A program made the translations under genes and the position numbers. Of a DNA stretch of 64,000 bases, positions 22,078 to 33,100 are shown piece by piece; position 1 is the stretch's first letter; each line of letters starts with the position of its first letter. The notes below the pieces were generated by a model that did not search any database, had not been told where the DNA came from, and saw only the letters and a list, made by a program, of their open reading frames with translations. Source of the DNA: Diphasiastrum complanatum (Eukaryota; Streptophyta; Lycopodiopsida; Lycopodiales; Lycopodiaceae). Where the stretch lies: positions 21,831,644 through 21,895,643 of the forward strand of contig CM055108.1 of NCBI GenBank assembly GCA_029204225.1, written 5' to 3'.

Positions 22078-23081
22078 CTTACCAATCGACTAATCGGTTT
22101 TAATCTTCTTCCATTGTTTATCTGAGTTTTGCGGATTTTTTCGTAATTTTATATAGTCTGCAAAATTACAAGTGTTTTTACACAGTCTGCAGAAATACAT
22201 GGAGTTTGAAATAGTGTCGTCTTTTTTGCCTGTCAAGAATCTCGTGGAAAAATGTAGTGTCTAATTTTTCACATTTTTCGCCTGATAGATATCTTGTGTA
22301 AAATCCTTCTAGATCAAGTCATAGGCAGGCATCAAAAGGTCTGTTAGATGTTGTTCATACAAATACATGTGGACCTATGTAGACTCCTCGACCAATTGTC
22401 ACCGCTTGTCAACAACTTCTGAGAAGAACTGAATGAATGCCAATAGACTCCAATCAACCGGCAGTCGCAATCCACGACCTAATTACTTAGTATAAACCAG
22501 CTGTTCATACATCTCAAAACATTAGTGTGAATTGTGAAGGAGTTGAGTGTTATTACATGGTGCTTCCTGCGCTCTTATCAAGCAGATCATTCACAACCAA
22601 AAAGTATTGTAGTTAGCTCTCTATCAAGCTTTCAAGCTTGAATTCTCTTGAGCATTCTAGCTTAGTCTTTTAGAGATTTATTTAAGAGTTGCTATTGCGC
22701 TACTGCTTCTCAACAGAGTCGATTATTTTGGACTTATTCTCACTTACTCAGAGATAGCTTTAGAGTGTGCGATTTCTATTCGGTATTGTTTTGCGCTCAT
22801 TAGCATCTGATTTTGTTTTTCTGAATCAATACTATTTTCTTATTGTGTTCAATTTGTGTCAGAATGCATGCATCTCTGTATTTCTTTTGTAACTGGTAAA
22901 AGTTGTCTGAGAATTCAATACTTTATGTTTGGCTACGTAATCACTTAGTATCTAGCGAAAGTTAGTTGCTAAAGATTGGACATGATTCCCATCACCACTG
23001 CTTTGTTCAATTTTTGATAGGTGTAGTCATGCATTGGAAGTAGAAAGTTTCCGCTATTCCATTACTCACCTATTTCCGACA
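22078..23081 (+). repeat. LTR-B, right copy, clipped and carrying an integrase scrap
   Basis: It lacks about the first 17 bases and begins CTTACCAATCGACTAATCGG. About 22306-22385 encodes ASKGLLDVVHTNTCGPM, an integrase N-terminal fragment, after which LTR sequence resumes at CCAATTGTCACCGC and runs to CCTATTTCCGACA. The ATGCT target duplication follows. Confidence 0.82.
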
Positions 23082-23863
23082 ATGCTTTGAAATCACTGAT
23101 TGGCTTGTTGATCTATTTTTTCTTCTTCTTGTTGAACTTGAGGATTCGACAGTCTCATGATTCATCCTTTTGCAGTATTTGTAGAACATTTTTTTCTTGT
23201 TTTGAGCAGGTTGTTGATTCTGATTCAAACTTGATTTCTGTGACTTCTTCTAATTGGTGTCTAATTGTTTGACTATCTTCTTCTCCGTCTATTGCTTCTT
23301 AGAGCCTTTCTTGGTATATAGAGCTTGTGAGTCTTCGATGGAGGACACAGATGTACGAATCATGTGAATTTCCTCCTGTAGCAGCATGTTTATGACCTTG
23401 GACAAAAAAATCTCTAAATAAGTCAAAATGACCATCACCCAGTTTTCATATGAGGACAACAGACTAGACAATAGGGTCATGATAGCATCCAAATGTTCGA
23501 TAACTGAACCTATGGTTGTATTCTGAGAGAAGAATTTTTTTCCTTAGATGTAGTTTCGAAGTGACGTCCCTCACTTCGTAGAGTGTGCTCAGAATGTACC
23601 AAGCTTCTTTTGAAGATTGGGCTTGTTTGATATGGCTAATTAGTGTTGAAAATATTAAGGATGATTAATGCAAAGGCCTTATCATCCATGAGCTTCCATT
23701 TAGGAGTGGCTTGCTCATCGACATTGGGAAATAGTTCGATACTAGCGACTATCACCCATAATTCTTTGGCCATTAGCACGGCTTTGATCTTGAATTTCCA
23801 TAGATGATAATTTGATCCATCGAGCTTGTCTACCATCAAACCAAACTTCAATTGAGAATCCAT
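23082..23863 (-). pseudogene. Copia-C gag, upstream half of the split element
   Basis: Read on the minus strand, the ATG at 23863 opens MDSQLKFGLMVDKLDGSNYH, then LWKFKIKAVLMAKELW, DDKAFALIILNIFNT and, after shifts, MDAIMTLLSSLLSSYENWV. The knuckle region is degenerate (YKYCKRMNHE, first Cys changed to Tyr). Reading ends exactly at the copia-B insertion and continues at 17092. Confidence 0.85.
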
Positions 23864-24003
23864 TGGAAAATTTGAGACGAATGTCTATGCGGATAGTAGA
23901 TTGTATGACTTCAAAACAATTTAATAAATGTATACTCTGTACTGAAACAAAAAATGTGCTGATACTATATGCTCTATCAGACCCCGACCGCTTGGATATC
24001 ATA

Positions 24004-24015
24004 GCTCTGATACCA
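24004..24015 (-). promoter_or_regulatory. Primer binding site of copia-C
   Basis: GCTCTGATACCA on the plus strand is the reverse complement of the initiator tRNA-Met site, next to the LTR end. Confidence 0.9.
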
Positions 24016-24644
24016 TGTTGGGCAAATTCTGGGGTAAGTGATTTTTCTCGGTGCATGAATCTACGTCTATCGGATTCAAGTTATCTCCGATAAATTGACG
24101 ATGGCTCCTTGATCCGAGTTTTGAAGTCGCAAGGATCGATACAATCAATTATGTAGACGCACGCAAATTGATTTAATTAATTTGTGAAAGTGAAAAGCAA
24201 GTTAGAACAAGAACATTACAATCGATATTATCAATCAATCATCAGAACAATTCAACCTACAACTTATTTTATCTACAAGCTATGACTCAAAATGATAATA
24301 GAAAGTAAGACAAACAGCATGACATGACACGACTCAGTATGCTGGAATAATTTGATTATGTCAAAAGTGTGTACATGTCTTAATGCATTCAGATGCGTGA
24401 TCTTTTTGAAACAATACTCTGGAAATCAAAGTGAAAATCTGAATAATGTGCTCTATTATGTGTGTAGTGTCATGGGACAATTATCAATTTATCAATCTCG
24501 ATTGATGGATTAACCAATTAATCTTTACACTGATGTGCTATCGAATATTTATAAATGGTAGCTGTACAATTAAAAAAATGCTTAATCGATACATTTATAA
24601 TTTGGACTAATGCACTACATGTTATTGGTAGCAACTATTGGACA
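24016..24644 (-). repeat. 5' LTR of copia-C
   Basis: Adjacent to the PBS with TGTTGGGC on the plus strand (the LTR ends GCCCAACA on its own strand). The far end is set at TGTCCAATAG on the minus strand, which gives TG...CA ends. No second copy is present, so the outer border is tentative. Confidence 0.6.
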
Positions 24645-24656
24645 TAATCTTATTAT

Positions 24657-25427
24657 GTTGGAGATTCTATCCGATCGTCTAAGAAATATGTCAAATGGTC
24701 GAATAGCCAAGTCGATAGAAGGTTCAACAATTTGCCTTTCAATTGTAGGCTTCGACAATCGTCTTTGATAGTGACCTTCGATAGTTCGACTCGATAGTCT
24801 ATTGTCGACACCTGTTAGAGATTTTCGTGTATTTCTGTAGACTGTTTGATAACTCGTGTATTTCTACAAACTATGCGACTATACAAATATTTACATACAA
24901 TAAATGAATGGATTTAGATTAGCTGTAGGACTAGAGAGAGAGAGAATGGAAATCCAACATCATAGACGACACTACAGAACCAAATTGCCCAAGCAAGTAG
25001 AAGTTTGAGATCAATCCTCAAGAGCCTCACTCCCATGCAATGGTAAGTGAATAGTGAAGAGAGGAGGAAACTGGTACCCAACACCATAAAAAAGAGAATG
25101 TAGATGGGCAAGTCCCTGTAGGATTACATAGCCTCCAGGGGTCCGTGCATGATGTGATGCATGTCCATGGTTCCCCAGTTAAAATAGCAATGATTGACCT
25201 ATACAGTGCTTTCTTATTTCAATGGCACCACGTGTGCTTAGTTCTAGAGTTATCGGGCCATCTTTCTTTTACGAGCCCTTTGAGTGCTTTTAAGCAACTT
25301 ATCTTTGTACTTACTTTTCAGTTGAATATACAGTTTGTTGAGAGCAATTATGTTGTCTTGTCTTGGTGCACTTGACGTTGTGCTGTGGTGATTGATCCGG
25401 TTGGATGTTTAAACTTTGTTTCTTAAC
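24657..25427 (+). repeat. LTR-like region before the copia-D PBS
   Basis: The segment upstream of the PBS runs from TGTTGGAGATTC to TTTCTTAAC. Part of it (TTTCGTGTATTTCTGTAGAC) resembles words in LTR-B. No partner copy exists because copia-D is truncated, so the left border is a guess. Confidence 0.4.
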
Positions 25428-25428
25428 T

Positions 25429-25442
25429 TGGTATCAGAGTCC
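25429..25442 (+). promoter_or_regulatory. Primer binding site of copia-D
   Basis: TGGTATCAGAGTCC, a near-exact initiator tRNA-Met site. About 1.07 kb of leader without recognisable coding follows before gag. Confidence 0.8.
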
Positions 25443-26517
25443 CTTGGTGGCTTGAATCACTGGACAAGAACAGAGCTACAAATTCAAGACAGTTTGTGGG
25501 CTAGGAAGCACAAAACTGAGTCTGTGGAGATTCATGGAATAGCTCAAAACTGTATGCAGTAGAAGGTTGCAAAAAAGTGGCTCAGAGAAAACCTGAGCAC
25601 AGCTCAAGAAGTCTTTCTTCTTCCTCATGACTAGGGTTTGCAGCCATAAAACTGTGGATCTTTGGTTGTAGGAGATCATTTCTGGCACTGTAAGTGCATG
25701 ATGGAGGGCGCCCTAGTGCTGGGAAGATAATTCCAGAAGGCCACTGACTGTCGTGGAGAGTTGGAGGAGTGCTTGAAGGGTTAGTTGTGGGTTCATAATC
25801 ACCATAGCCGTGGAGAGATGCGATGGCAGAGACAGGCCGCAGACAGACCTCGCGCACCCTCACCCATTCTAGCATTTGGTGTAAACAGGTGCTTAGTGCT
25901 TTAAAGTGAAGCTCTGAATGCACGACCTCCTTGTAGATCGTTGGATCAAAGACAATGGTCAAGATGGAGTTCTCAAGAAGGAACGTGGACCACAGGATGG
26001 AGGATCACCAGTAGAAGGGCTTTGAAAGGGTCTTGAAGAATTGAAAGACAAAATAGGCCTTCTTTTCATTGAAAAATTTCAAACGAAAAAAATTGTTGGG
26101 TCCCAAGTTTTTGAAGGGTGAAGTTTCTTCACACTGAAGAAACAGTTCAAAAACCCAGATTGCCCTTATTTTCACCTCTTTTAGCCTATTTTGGCCAAAC
26201 GAAAGGCTATAGCCTCCAAACGAAGGGCACCCTGACTCTACCTGCAAGTATAGTACACCAAAACAGAGTGATTTCCCCTTGAGAAAGTGTTCGGAACGTG
26301 CCAGAAGTGATTTCACAATTCCACTGGGCAAGTAGCTGGGAGTTGGTGACGAGAAGCATTTCGAAAAGCGACGCAGGTTTGGCTTTCAATTTGGTGAAAG
26401 AGTGGCGGGTGACCTGGTAAGCCAAAAATTGCAGGTCATTATTTGTGATTCTTGACATCACGATTGGCTTCGACATACGCTTTATAGCCTACAGGTGGAG
26501 TTTCAAGCAGTTTGGAG

Positions 26518-27618
26518 ATGGCAAACATCAATGAGGCAATTTTGGGCGATACAAGCAAACTTGATGGGGCGTCTAGCTACAACATCTGGAAATTCAAAAT
26601 GAAGAGCATTTTAATGGAGAAAGAGTTATGGGAGATTGTGGCAGGTATTGAAATCCGACCAAATACCACTCCAGGTGATATAAGGGCCTTTGATAAAAAG
26701 TTACAGAGAGCATTGTCCTTAATCAATCTTTCAGTGAAAGACCATGTAATCTCTCATATAAGTGATGCCACGACGGCTAGGGGAGCTTGGGAAGCTTCTA
26801 GAATGCACTTTCAAACTTGCAATCCAGCTCGGGCCATGTTTTTGAAGTCGAGATTGAACGCAGTAAGGATGGAAGAAAGTGAATCAGTGGGATCTTTCTT
26901 CACAAGGATAAAGGAGCTGAGAGATCAACTTGTGGCAATTGGAGAACCAATTAGGGATGTTGAATTGGTACATACCACAATGAGTGGTGTCTCGGAAGGG
27001 CTACAGATGTTTGTGAGCGGCATTGCTTCAAGGGAGAGATTGTCTACTTTTGAAGACTTCCACGGAATCATGTTGCAATAAGAGCAGCGTCACGAAGTGG
27101 TGAAGTCAAGGCAAATCCCACAAGAGGATCAAGCCTTGCTTGCTAAAGGCAAGCAGAAAGGATGTAAAAGGATTCCTAAGAAATCCAAGGATGATGATGA
27201 CGAGGGAGAGTCGTCATCAAAAGAGAAAAAGAAGAAGAAAGACAAATGTTACTATTGCCACAAATCGAGTCATTGGGCACGCGAGTGCTAAAAGAAGAAA
27301 GCGGATATAAAAGCAGGAAAAGTGACTCAACAAGGCAACATTGCCGAAGATGATGGAGAAGATGACGAGACAAGTGTCTTCTCATCGGCATTGGCATCCC
27401 AAGTTGATGATGGTGCCAGATGGTTCATAGATTCAGGCGCCACAAGGCATATGACCGGGAAACGTGATTGGTTTGAGAAATTCTCACCAATCCATGATGG
27501 GGATAAGGTCACTCAAGCCAATGGAGAGGAATGCCAAATACAGGGTGTGGGCAATGTACATGTGCAGTTTCCTGATGGTAAAATCAAGAACATCCCTAAT
27601 GTGCTTTATTTTCCTTGA
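26518..27618 (+). pseudogene. Copia-D gag and aspartic protease
   Basis: One frame holds all parts, with only three stops (27079 TAA, 27289 TAA, 27616 TGA). The ATG at 26518 gives MANINEAILGDTSKLDG, then YNIWKFKMKSILMEKELWEI, VKDHVISHISD, WEASRMHFQTCN and FFTRIKELRDQL. A clean CX2CX4HX4C knuckle, CYYCHKSSHWAREC, starts at 27247. The protease has WFIDSGATRHMTG and IKNIPNVLYFP. This is the best preserved copia coding region in the window. Confidence 0.9.
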
Positions 27619-27619
27619 C

Positions 27620-27990
27620 TCAAAAAGAGTTTGCTTTCAACATCTTAAGGTTGAATTTGTCAAGGATGGATGCCTTATGAGAGATATGATCCACAACCAT
27701 AAAGTGGTGGCGAAGGATTATAGAGATAGTAACTGTGGCCTTTATAAATTGGATGCTGCAAAACCAGGAGAATATGGTTTGGCTATCTCAACATCTCAAT
27801 CTGAGTCGTGGCACAAAAGACTTGGTCATTTGAACTATGGGAGCTTGAGATTGATGGCGAGGCTGAAAATGGTAATAGGGTTACCGGCATTGCAGGATGA
27901 TCATCGTGCAATATGTGAAGGATGCGTCATGAGAAAGCATACATGGAGACATTCAAGAAAGGTGGAGCTGCAAGAGCTAAGAAACCGCTA
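27620..27990 (+). pseudogene. Copia-D GAG-pre-integrase segment, shifted frame
   Basis: In the +1 frame relative to gag: KDGCLMRDMIHNHKVVAKDY, then ESWHKRLGHLNYGSLRLMAR and ICEGCVMRKHTW, which supply the HHCC zinc ligands. An indel near 27620 and a compensating one near 27930 bracket it. Confidence 0.85.
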
Positions 27991-29139
27991 GAATTCATTC
28001 ACAGCGACCTGGGCGGCCCAATGAAGACCATGTCGTTGGGGAAAGCATATTATTTTATGACTTTCATAGATGATTACTCTAGGAGGACATGGATTTATTT
28101 CTTGAAGAAGAAATCTGACGCTTTTGCTCGTTTCAAGGAGTTCAAGACTTTGGTAGAGAACCAACTGGATGCACACATCAAAGTGCTAAGATTTGATAGA
28201 GGGGGCGAATACAAATCTGATGATTTTGAGGACTTTTGCAAAGAACACGACATCAAAAGACAATTTACACAGTCACACACGCCACATAGTAATGGTGTAG
28301 TTGAAAGGAAAAGCAAGACTATTATGGAGAGTGCACTCTCCATAATGAAGCAAATGGGCTTGACCGATTCACTTTGGTCGGAAGCGTGCAGTGCGGCAAC
28401 GTTCTTGCAAAACAGGAGCCCTATAGTTGCGGTTCCAAATGTGACTCCCGAAGAAGCTTTTACAGGAATAAAGCAAAAAATTGACAAGTTTCGTGTCATT
28501 GGATGTAAGGCCTATGTACATGTACCAAAGGAGGAGCGAAAGAAACTTGATGCCAAAGCAATCAAGTGTATCTTCGTCGGTTATGATGAAAGGTCGAAGA
28601 CATACAAATGTTTTGATCCTGTAATGAACAAGATTCACATTAGCAAAGATGTGATCTTTGATGAAATGCATAGGTATGAAGATGATGACCATGCAAGTGG
28701 TGAAAGCATCAAAAGACTTCCCACAATTTTGGAGGAAGAAGATGAAGAAGATGCTCCACAAGATGATGCACGTGAAGAAGAGAGTCGAGAGGGCGAGTAT
28801 GAAAGGACACCACCTATTCAAGAACCTAGGGGGAGGTACTTGCCAATAGGAACAATAAAGGAGAAACCGGTTGGCAGTAAGAGACATTACTTAGACACTC
28901 CTTGGGATACATACTCTTCACGTAGTGTATCACCTGAATCTAAGATACCAAAATGGTATGAAAAGGTCATGAAGGACGCAAAGCTAAATCAACCAAGATC
29001 TAGCACACAAGGAGAAGTGATAAGATCAACGCGAGAAAGGAAGTCCCCCGATCGTTATCATGTGAACTATGCTCTAATGAGTGACATTTTAAAGTGTCGA
29101 GAGCCATCAACCTTTGATAAGGCAAAAGATCACAAATAG
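27922..29139 (+). pseudogene. Copia-D integrase, core intact
   Basis: A 405-residue open frame beginning at the ATG at 27922. D29 in HSDLGGPM, D92 in FDRGGEYKS and E128 in VVERKSKT give the DD35E triad with correct spacing. Then come VIGCKAYVHVPKEERKKLDA, CIFVGYDERSKTYKCFDP and HISKDVIFDE, an acidic linker, and finally ALMSDI before the stop, where RT would begin. RT and RNase H are missing: homology ends near 29170, about 340 bases before the host CDS. Confidence 0.88.
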
Positions 29140-29233
29140 TGGCAAAGGGCAAAACAAACTTTAGAAAGTAGCATATTATATAAACAATGATATTATTTTC
29201 CATAGGCTTAAAATATAGTTAGTTATATTTTAG

Positions 29234-29503
29234 ATGCCTTCTTTTTTCTTGGGGATGATTGCCTTGGAATGGCGACAATTGGACGATCCTCGTCTTTCAT
29301 CCCTCTCCTTCCTGACTCCTCCTCCTCATTCTTCGGCTTGCCATTCCATCCCTTGCTTTCTCAACTCTGCTGCTGCTCAGCTGCAGCAGCTCCATCTGCT
29401 TAGTTTGTATGATAACAGGCAGATGATGATCCTTGGTTGCTGGAAAGAATACTTGAATTGGATGCATGCAGTTTGTGAGATTTGTGGTTGTGAAGAGACT
29501 TGA
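29234..29503 (+). other. Upstream open frame in the host 5' leader
   Basis: An 89-codon ATG frame lies upstream of, and in the same frame as, the host start, separated by one TGA at 29501. It has no recognisable domain. It could be an upstream ORF, or former N-terminal coding sequence cut off by a stop. A TTATATAAAC box-like word near 29176 lies at the edge of the truncated copia-D. Confidence 0.35.
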
Positions 29504-29512
29504 TCAGGAAGT

Positions 29513-30187
29513 ATGCTGGTGAAGATGGGAAGTGCAAATGCGAGCCCTGGTTTTGTAAAAGCTCAGGCATTGTCTCACCCTGTTGTTCCTGGTACCGTTA
29601 AAGCTGAGCTATTCCACAGAGCGTGCTTGCGTGGATGCCCCCTATTACAGCTTTGTAAAGAGCTCGAAAGCTTTCCTTTGAGAGTGACCAGCAGCGATTC
29701 CTGCTGGAAGCGTCTGTTTTCTCAGCATAACAGGATCGCCTTGTTCTTGCGCAAACGGATTTTGCAGAATTTTTCAGATGAGGTTAGAACGTCAAGTATG
29801 CAGAACAGGGGAATTCAAGCGAGTTTGGGCAAGCAGGGCAGAGGCAGAGAACTGCGGGAAAAGAGTAATAGGCATCATCAGGATTTACTAGGCGTTGACA
29901 CGGATTGGAAAGTAGTGAGCAGGGAGGGCAATGAAAAGTCCTGGCAGCAAGGAAATGAAAGCACAGATTCATCCGATCAAAGTTTTTCAAACAAAAAATT
30001 CCACCCAGATTTATCAAAATCAGGTCCTCATCATATCTTCACAGCCAATACACGTAAAAGAAGAGAGGATGCAAGAGAGACGAGTATTCCACATTATGTT
30101 ATCAGGGAGCTCTTAAAGATTGCTAAACTAGGGCTGTCCGAAGACCTAAAGGAAGGTGATGCTGGACATAAAGTCTTGCTCCTACAG
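29513..30187 (+). CDS. Host gene exon 1
   Basis: Open for 225 codons from ATG 29513 (a second ATG lies four codons on) to the donor CAG|GTAGGT. It ends [16 protein letters not shown]...GHKVLLLQ, the first helix of the peptidoglycan-binding-like domain. The middle is low complexity and Ser/Arg-rich. Confidence 0.75.
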
Positions 30188-33100
30188 GTAGGTTCTTTCT
30201 CATTCACAAAACCAGGCATAAACATTGAAACTACCAAAAGAAAATCATGCTCAACGTATCTAGGTTGCTGCTGCCTGTAAAATCACGTGGTCGGACGTCC
30301 ATAAAGCTAATGCACAAATTGAAAATCAGTAATCACAATCTCATTTAGAAACAGAAGCTGCAATGTCTGCACAAATCCCTTTTTTTACTCTATACTAACG
30401 AAATGCTTAAGTGTCAAAGAATAGCAGAGCTTTTCAAGTGGCAAGGCTAGTAAGAAATGGGCTGCCCTCTTTTCGTGGAATTGGGTCAGGAAATGTTTTG
30501 TCTGTTTTAATAGATCAATTTCCGACTCTTGAAAGGATTTTTTGTTATGTCCCCGCCCAGTGCATGATGGGACCTAAGATGACGACCACGCCACATGAGG
30601 TGGAAAGCTGTTGTGGTTTATTTACAATCTTAGTGTCATGTGTTAGTGCGTGCAACTGCTGTGTTGCAGGTCTATAGCCTAGGCATGGACTGTGCTCGGT
30701 GTGGGACTTACCCGTACTATGTTACGAGGACCTCAATGTCATTCATTTTGTCTACCTAAGAGTTGGTGGATGATACGAGTATGTTCATGGGCACTTTTCT
30801 CTAGTACGATTCTCTAGTGTCATGATGGTGCTAGTGAGATTTGATGGTGGGTGCTCGTGGTGTGGGACATCGGTATTTGAGGGGCTAGCTTAGACCTTCC
30901 CCACCACCTCTGTTGATGGTCGTAGTCTGAGGAGGTGTGGATCTCCCCCCTCCTATTTTTTATTGGTTGCAATGGCAACATACTGCTCCATACAATCGAG
31001 CAGGAGTTGAAAGCTAAGAATCAATCACGAAAGGTGTTGCTCCACCACCCGATGTTTAGCTTGGTATTTCTTGTGTATGACAAGAATTGTCATCCCACCG
31101 TGGCTTGGGCATGGTTGAACCAATGTACGTCTCATTATTTCATGCAGGATTCTCCTCATGATACTAGGATTGCCACCACAATCATGTTCTTGGTTCTTAC
31201 ACAGTAAGGTATATACATGGTGGTTGGATTTCAAAGATAAGTGTGTTTTTGCAAAACGTACCGCTTTGCTAGTTGCATAGACTCAACATTAGTCAAGCTA
31301 CATTTTCTTGTAGGGTTTCCCAAAGATTAGTGAATTTAGCATGAGTTTTGAAGAAAACAGCCATAGTCCCTAGAGGACAAAATTCGCTATGTGAAATTTT
31401 TTGACGACTCCCATCCCATAGCAGGTATTCATTAGGCACCTTTTAGAAGAAGGGCAAGGTAAATCTTTTTGATATTGGTTCCCCACTAGAAAAGAAGTGT
31501 TCGAAAATGGATTGGGCCAAATGCCAAGAGCGATGTAAGGTTTCCCGGATTGCAAATTTTTTTGTCTATGGGTATCATGTGAAAGGATATCCAAAAAGCA
31601 ATTATTATGCAGTTCTGTTGCTTGGTTTCAGATAGCTGAATTCATAAAAAAATTGGACATCACAGATCTGCAAATATTTGCTTTTGCATTCACAGATCTG
31701 CATTCACAGGCTACATTCATCAGAAATCTGGACATCAGCAGATCTGCAAACCATTGGCGTAACAAAGACAATATCAGATATTTATTTCAAAATCTGATAT
31801 TCATTTCAATAGCAAAAGCAGCGGATCTGGGCATCAAAAAAAAACCTGCAAATTTTTTTGCGATCCAGGACCACGTTTCTAGTCCCGGATCGCTGGCAAT
31901 CTGGATCGTTTTTGCAGCAGATCGCGATCTGCTGCAACTCTGAATTGTGAAGATAGCAACGATCTTTTGTTATGGAAAATACGGAGTTTTACATTCTAAG
32001 CTATTTCTGACCATGGTACGATAGAGTTTTTGTACGTAGTAGTGGTGATGCAAAACCATGAAGCTGAAATGCTGGTAGCTCAGAGAATGCCTGCATCGCC
32101 CATCTACCAAAACATTTCTTCTGGCAGGCATACGCTACTTTTCCTTTAAGCTTTTACCTTATTGATTGCCTTATTATTAGCTTGATTGTCTCCAGAAAGG
32201 AAAGCTCATCTTAGGGCAAAGAGAGATGGTAGTTGATATGTTTGCATCAGCATGCCCTTTGCAGTTGGCTACTAAGTTTGAATCTTTTTGATAAGTTGTA
32301 TTTCATATAGTTGTTCTAATTGTGGATTGGGTAAAATGTTGAAAGTGGTAAAGGCCAAATCTAACTTTGATTTGACTTGATTCCTCTATACAGAGAGCCA
32401 TGCTGTTGCTTGGATATCTTCCTGATGTGGCATCTCTTACAGGGTATGTGGCCCCATTTGTACTGTTAGTTGGTTGTAACCTATTTTATTCATTTGCTAA
32501 TTGTTATAATTAACATGGATTCCCTCTTTTGGAACCGGACTAGAAAGAAAAGGCCATCAAATGACCATTAAACCCTCCATGCTATTGAACCAGCTTGAAA
32601 GAACAACAGTCACTTGCTACTAGTGCTAGGATTTAGATTCCGGAAAATGAGACTACAAGACTCAAGTGATCTGTATTACTGTGTAGTAATGTGTAAGATG
32701 TGTTAAAAGCTTTAAAACTTAGCGGTGAACAAGATTTACTCTGATACGAGGTTCTTGCTTAAATGGTTGCTACAGGCTTTCTCTACAATGAAATAAAACA
32801 AAAGAAATACAATGAGGACGTTCAAGAAAAACAATGACATCAGCTAAAACTCCGGTTTCAAGATTGCATGAACTTGTCTGCAATTCGTTTTTCACTTATT
32901 TCTCTTAAAGTTTAGTCTGTTGTTTGACTGACAAGTACCTCTTGCAGCTAGGATACACCCATGACACTTCATCTTCTAATTACATATGAGGACCCACGTT
33001 GCGTAGCCTTGATGATATGAGAGATGATGGCCAGACTTTTACACACCTGTTTATTATGCCTGACCATCCACATAACTTGGTAGAAGTCACAACATCCTTC

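Larger units (their letters stand above)
17093..23081 (+). mobile_element. Copia-B tandem array: LTR-internal-LTR-internal-LTR
   Basis: Three LTR-B copies (17093-17870, 19748-20180, 22078-23081) alternate with two differently deleted internal regions. The outer ends carry a perfect duplication, ATGCT at 17088-17092 and at 23082-23086. One insertion followed by unequal LTR-LTR recombination explains this best. The target is the minus-strand copia-C, between its zinc knuckle and protease. Confidence 0.9.

Noticed and set aside
28369-28887. 172-codon minus-strand ORF opposite copia-D integrase
   Set aside because: The plus strand has the full DD35E integrase; the antisense frame has no signature.
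30411-30677. 88-codon ORF as an extra host exon in intron 1
   Set aside because: The flanking exons already join in phase to complete the domain, and this stretch has no matching motif.
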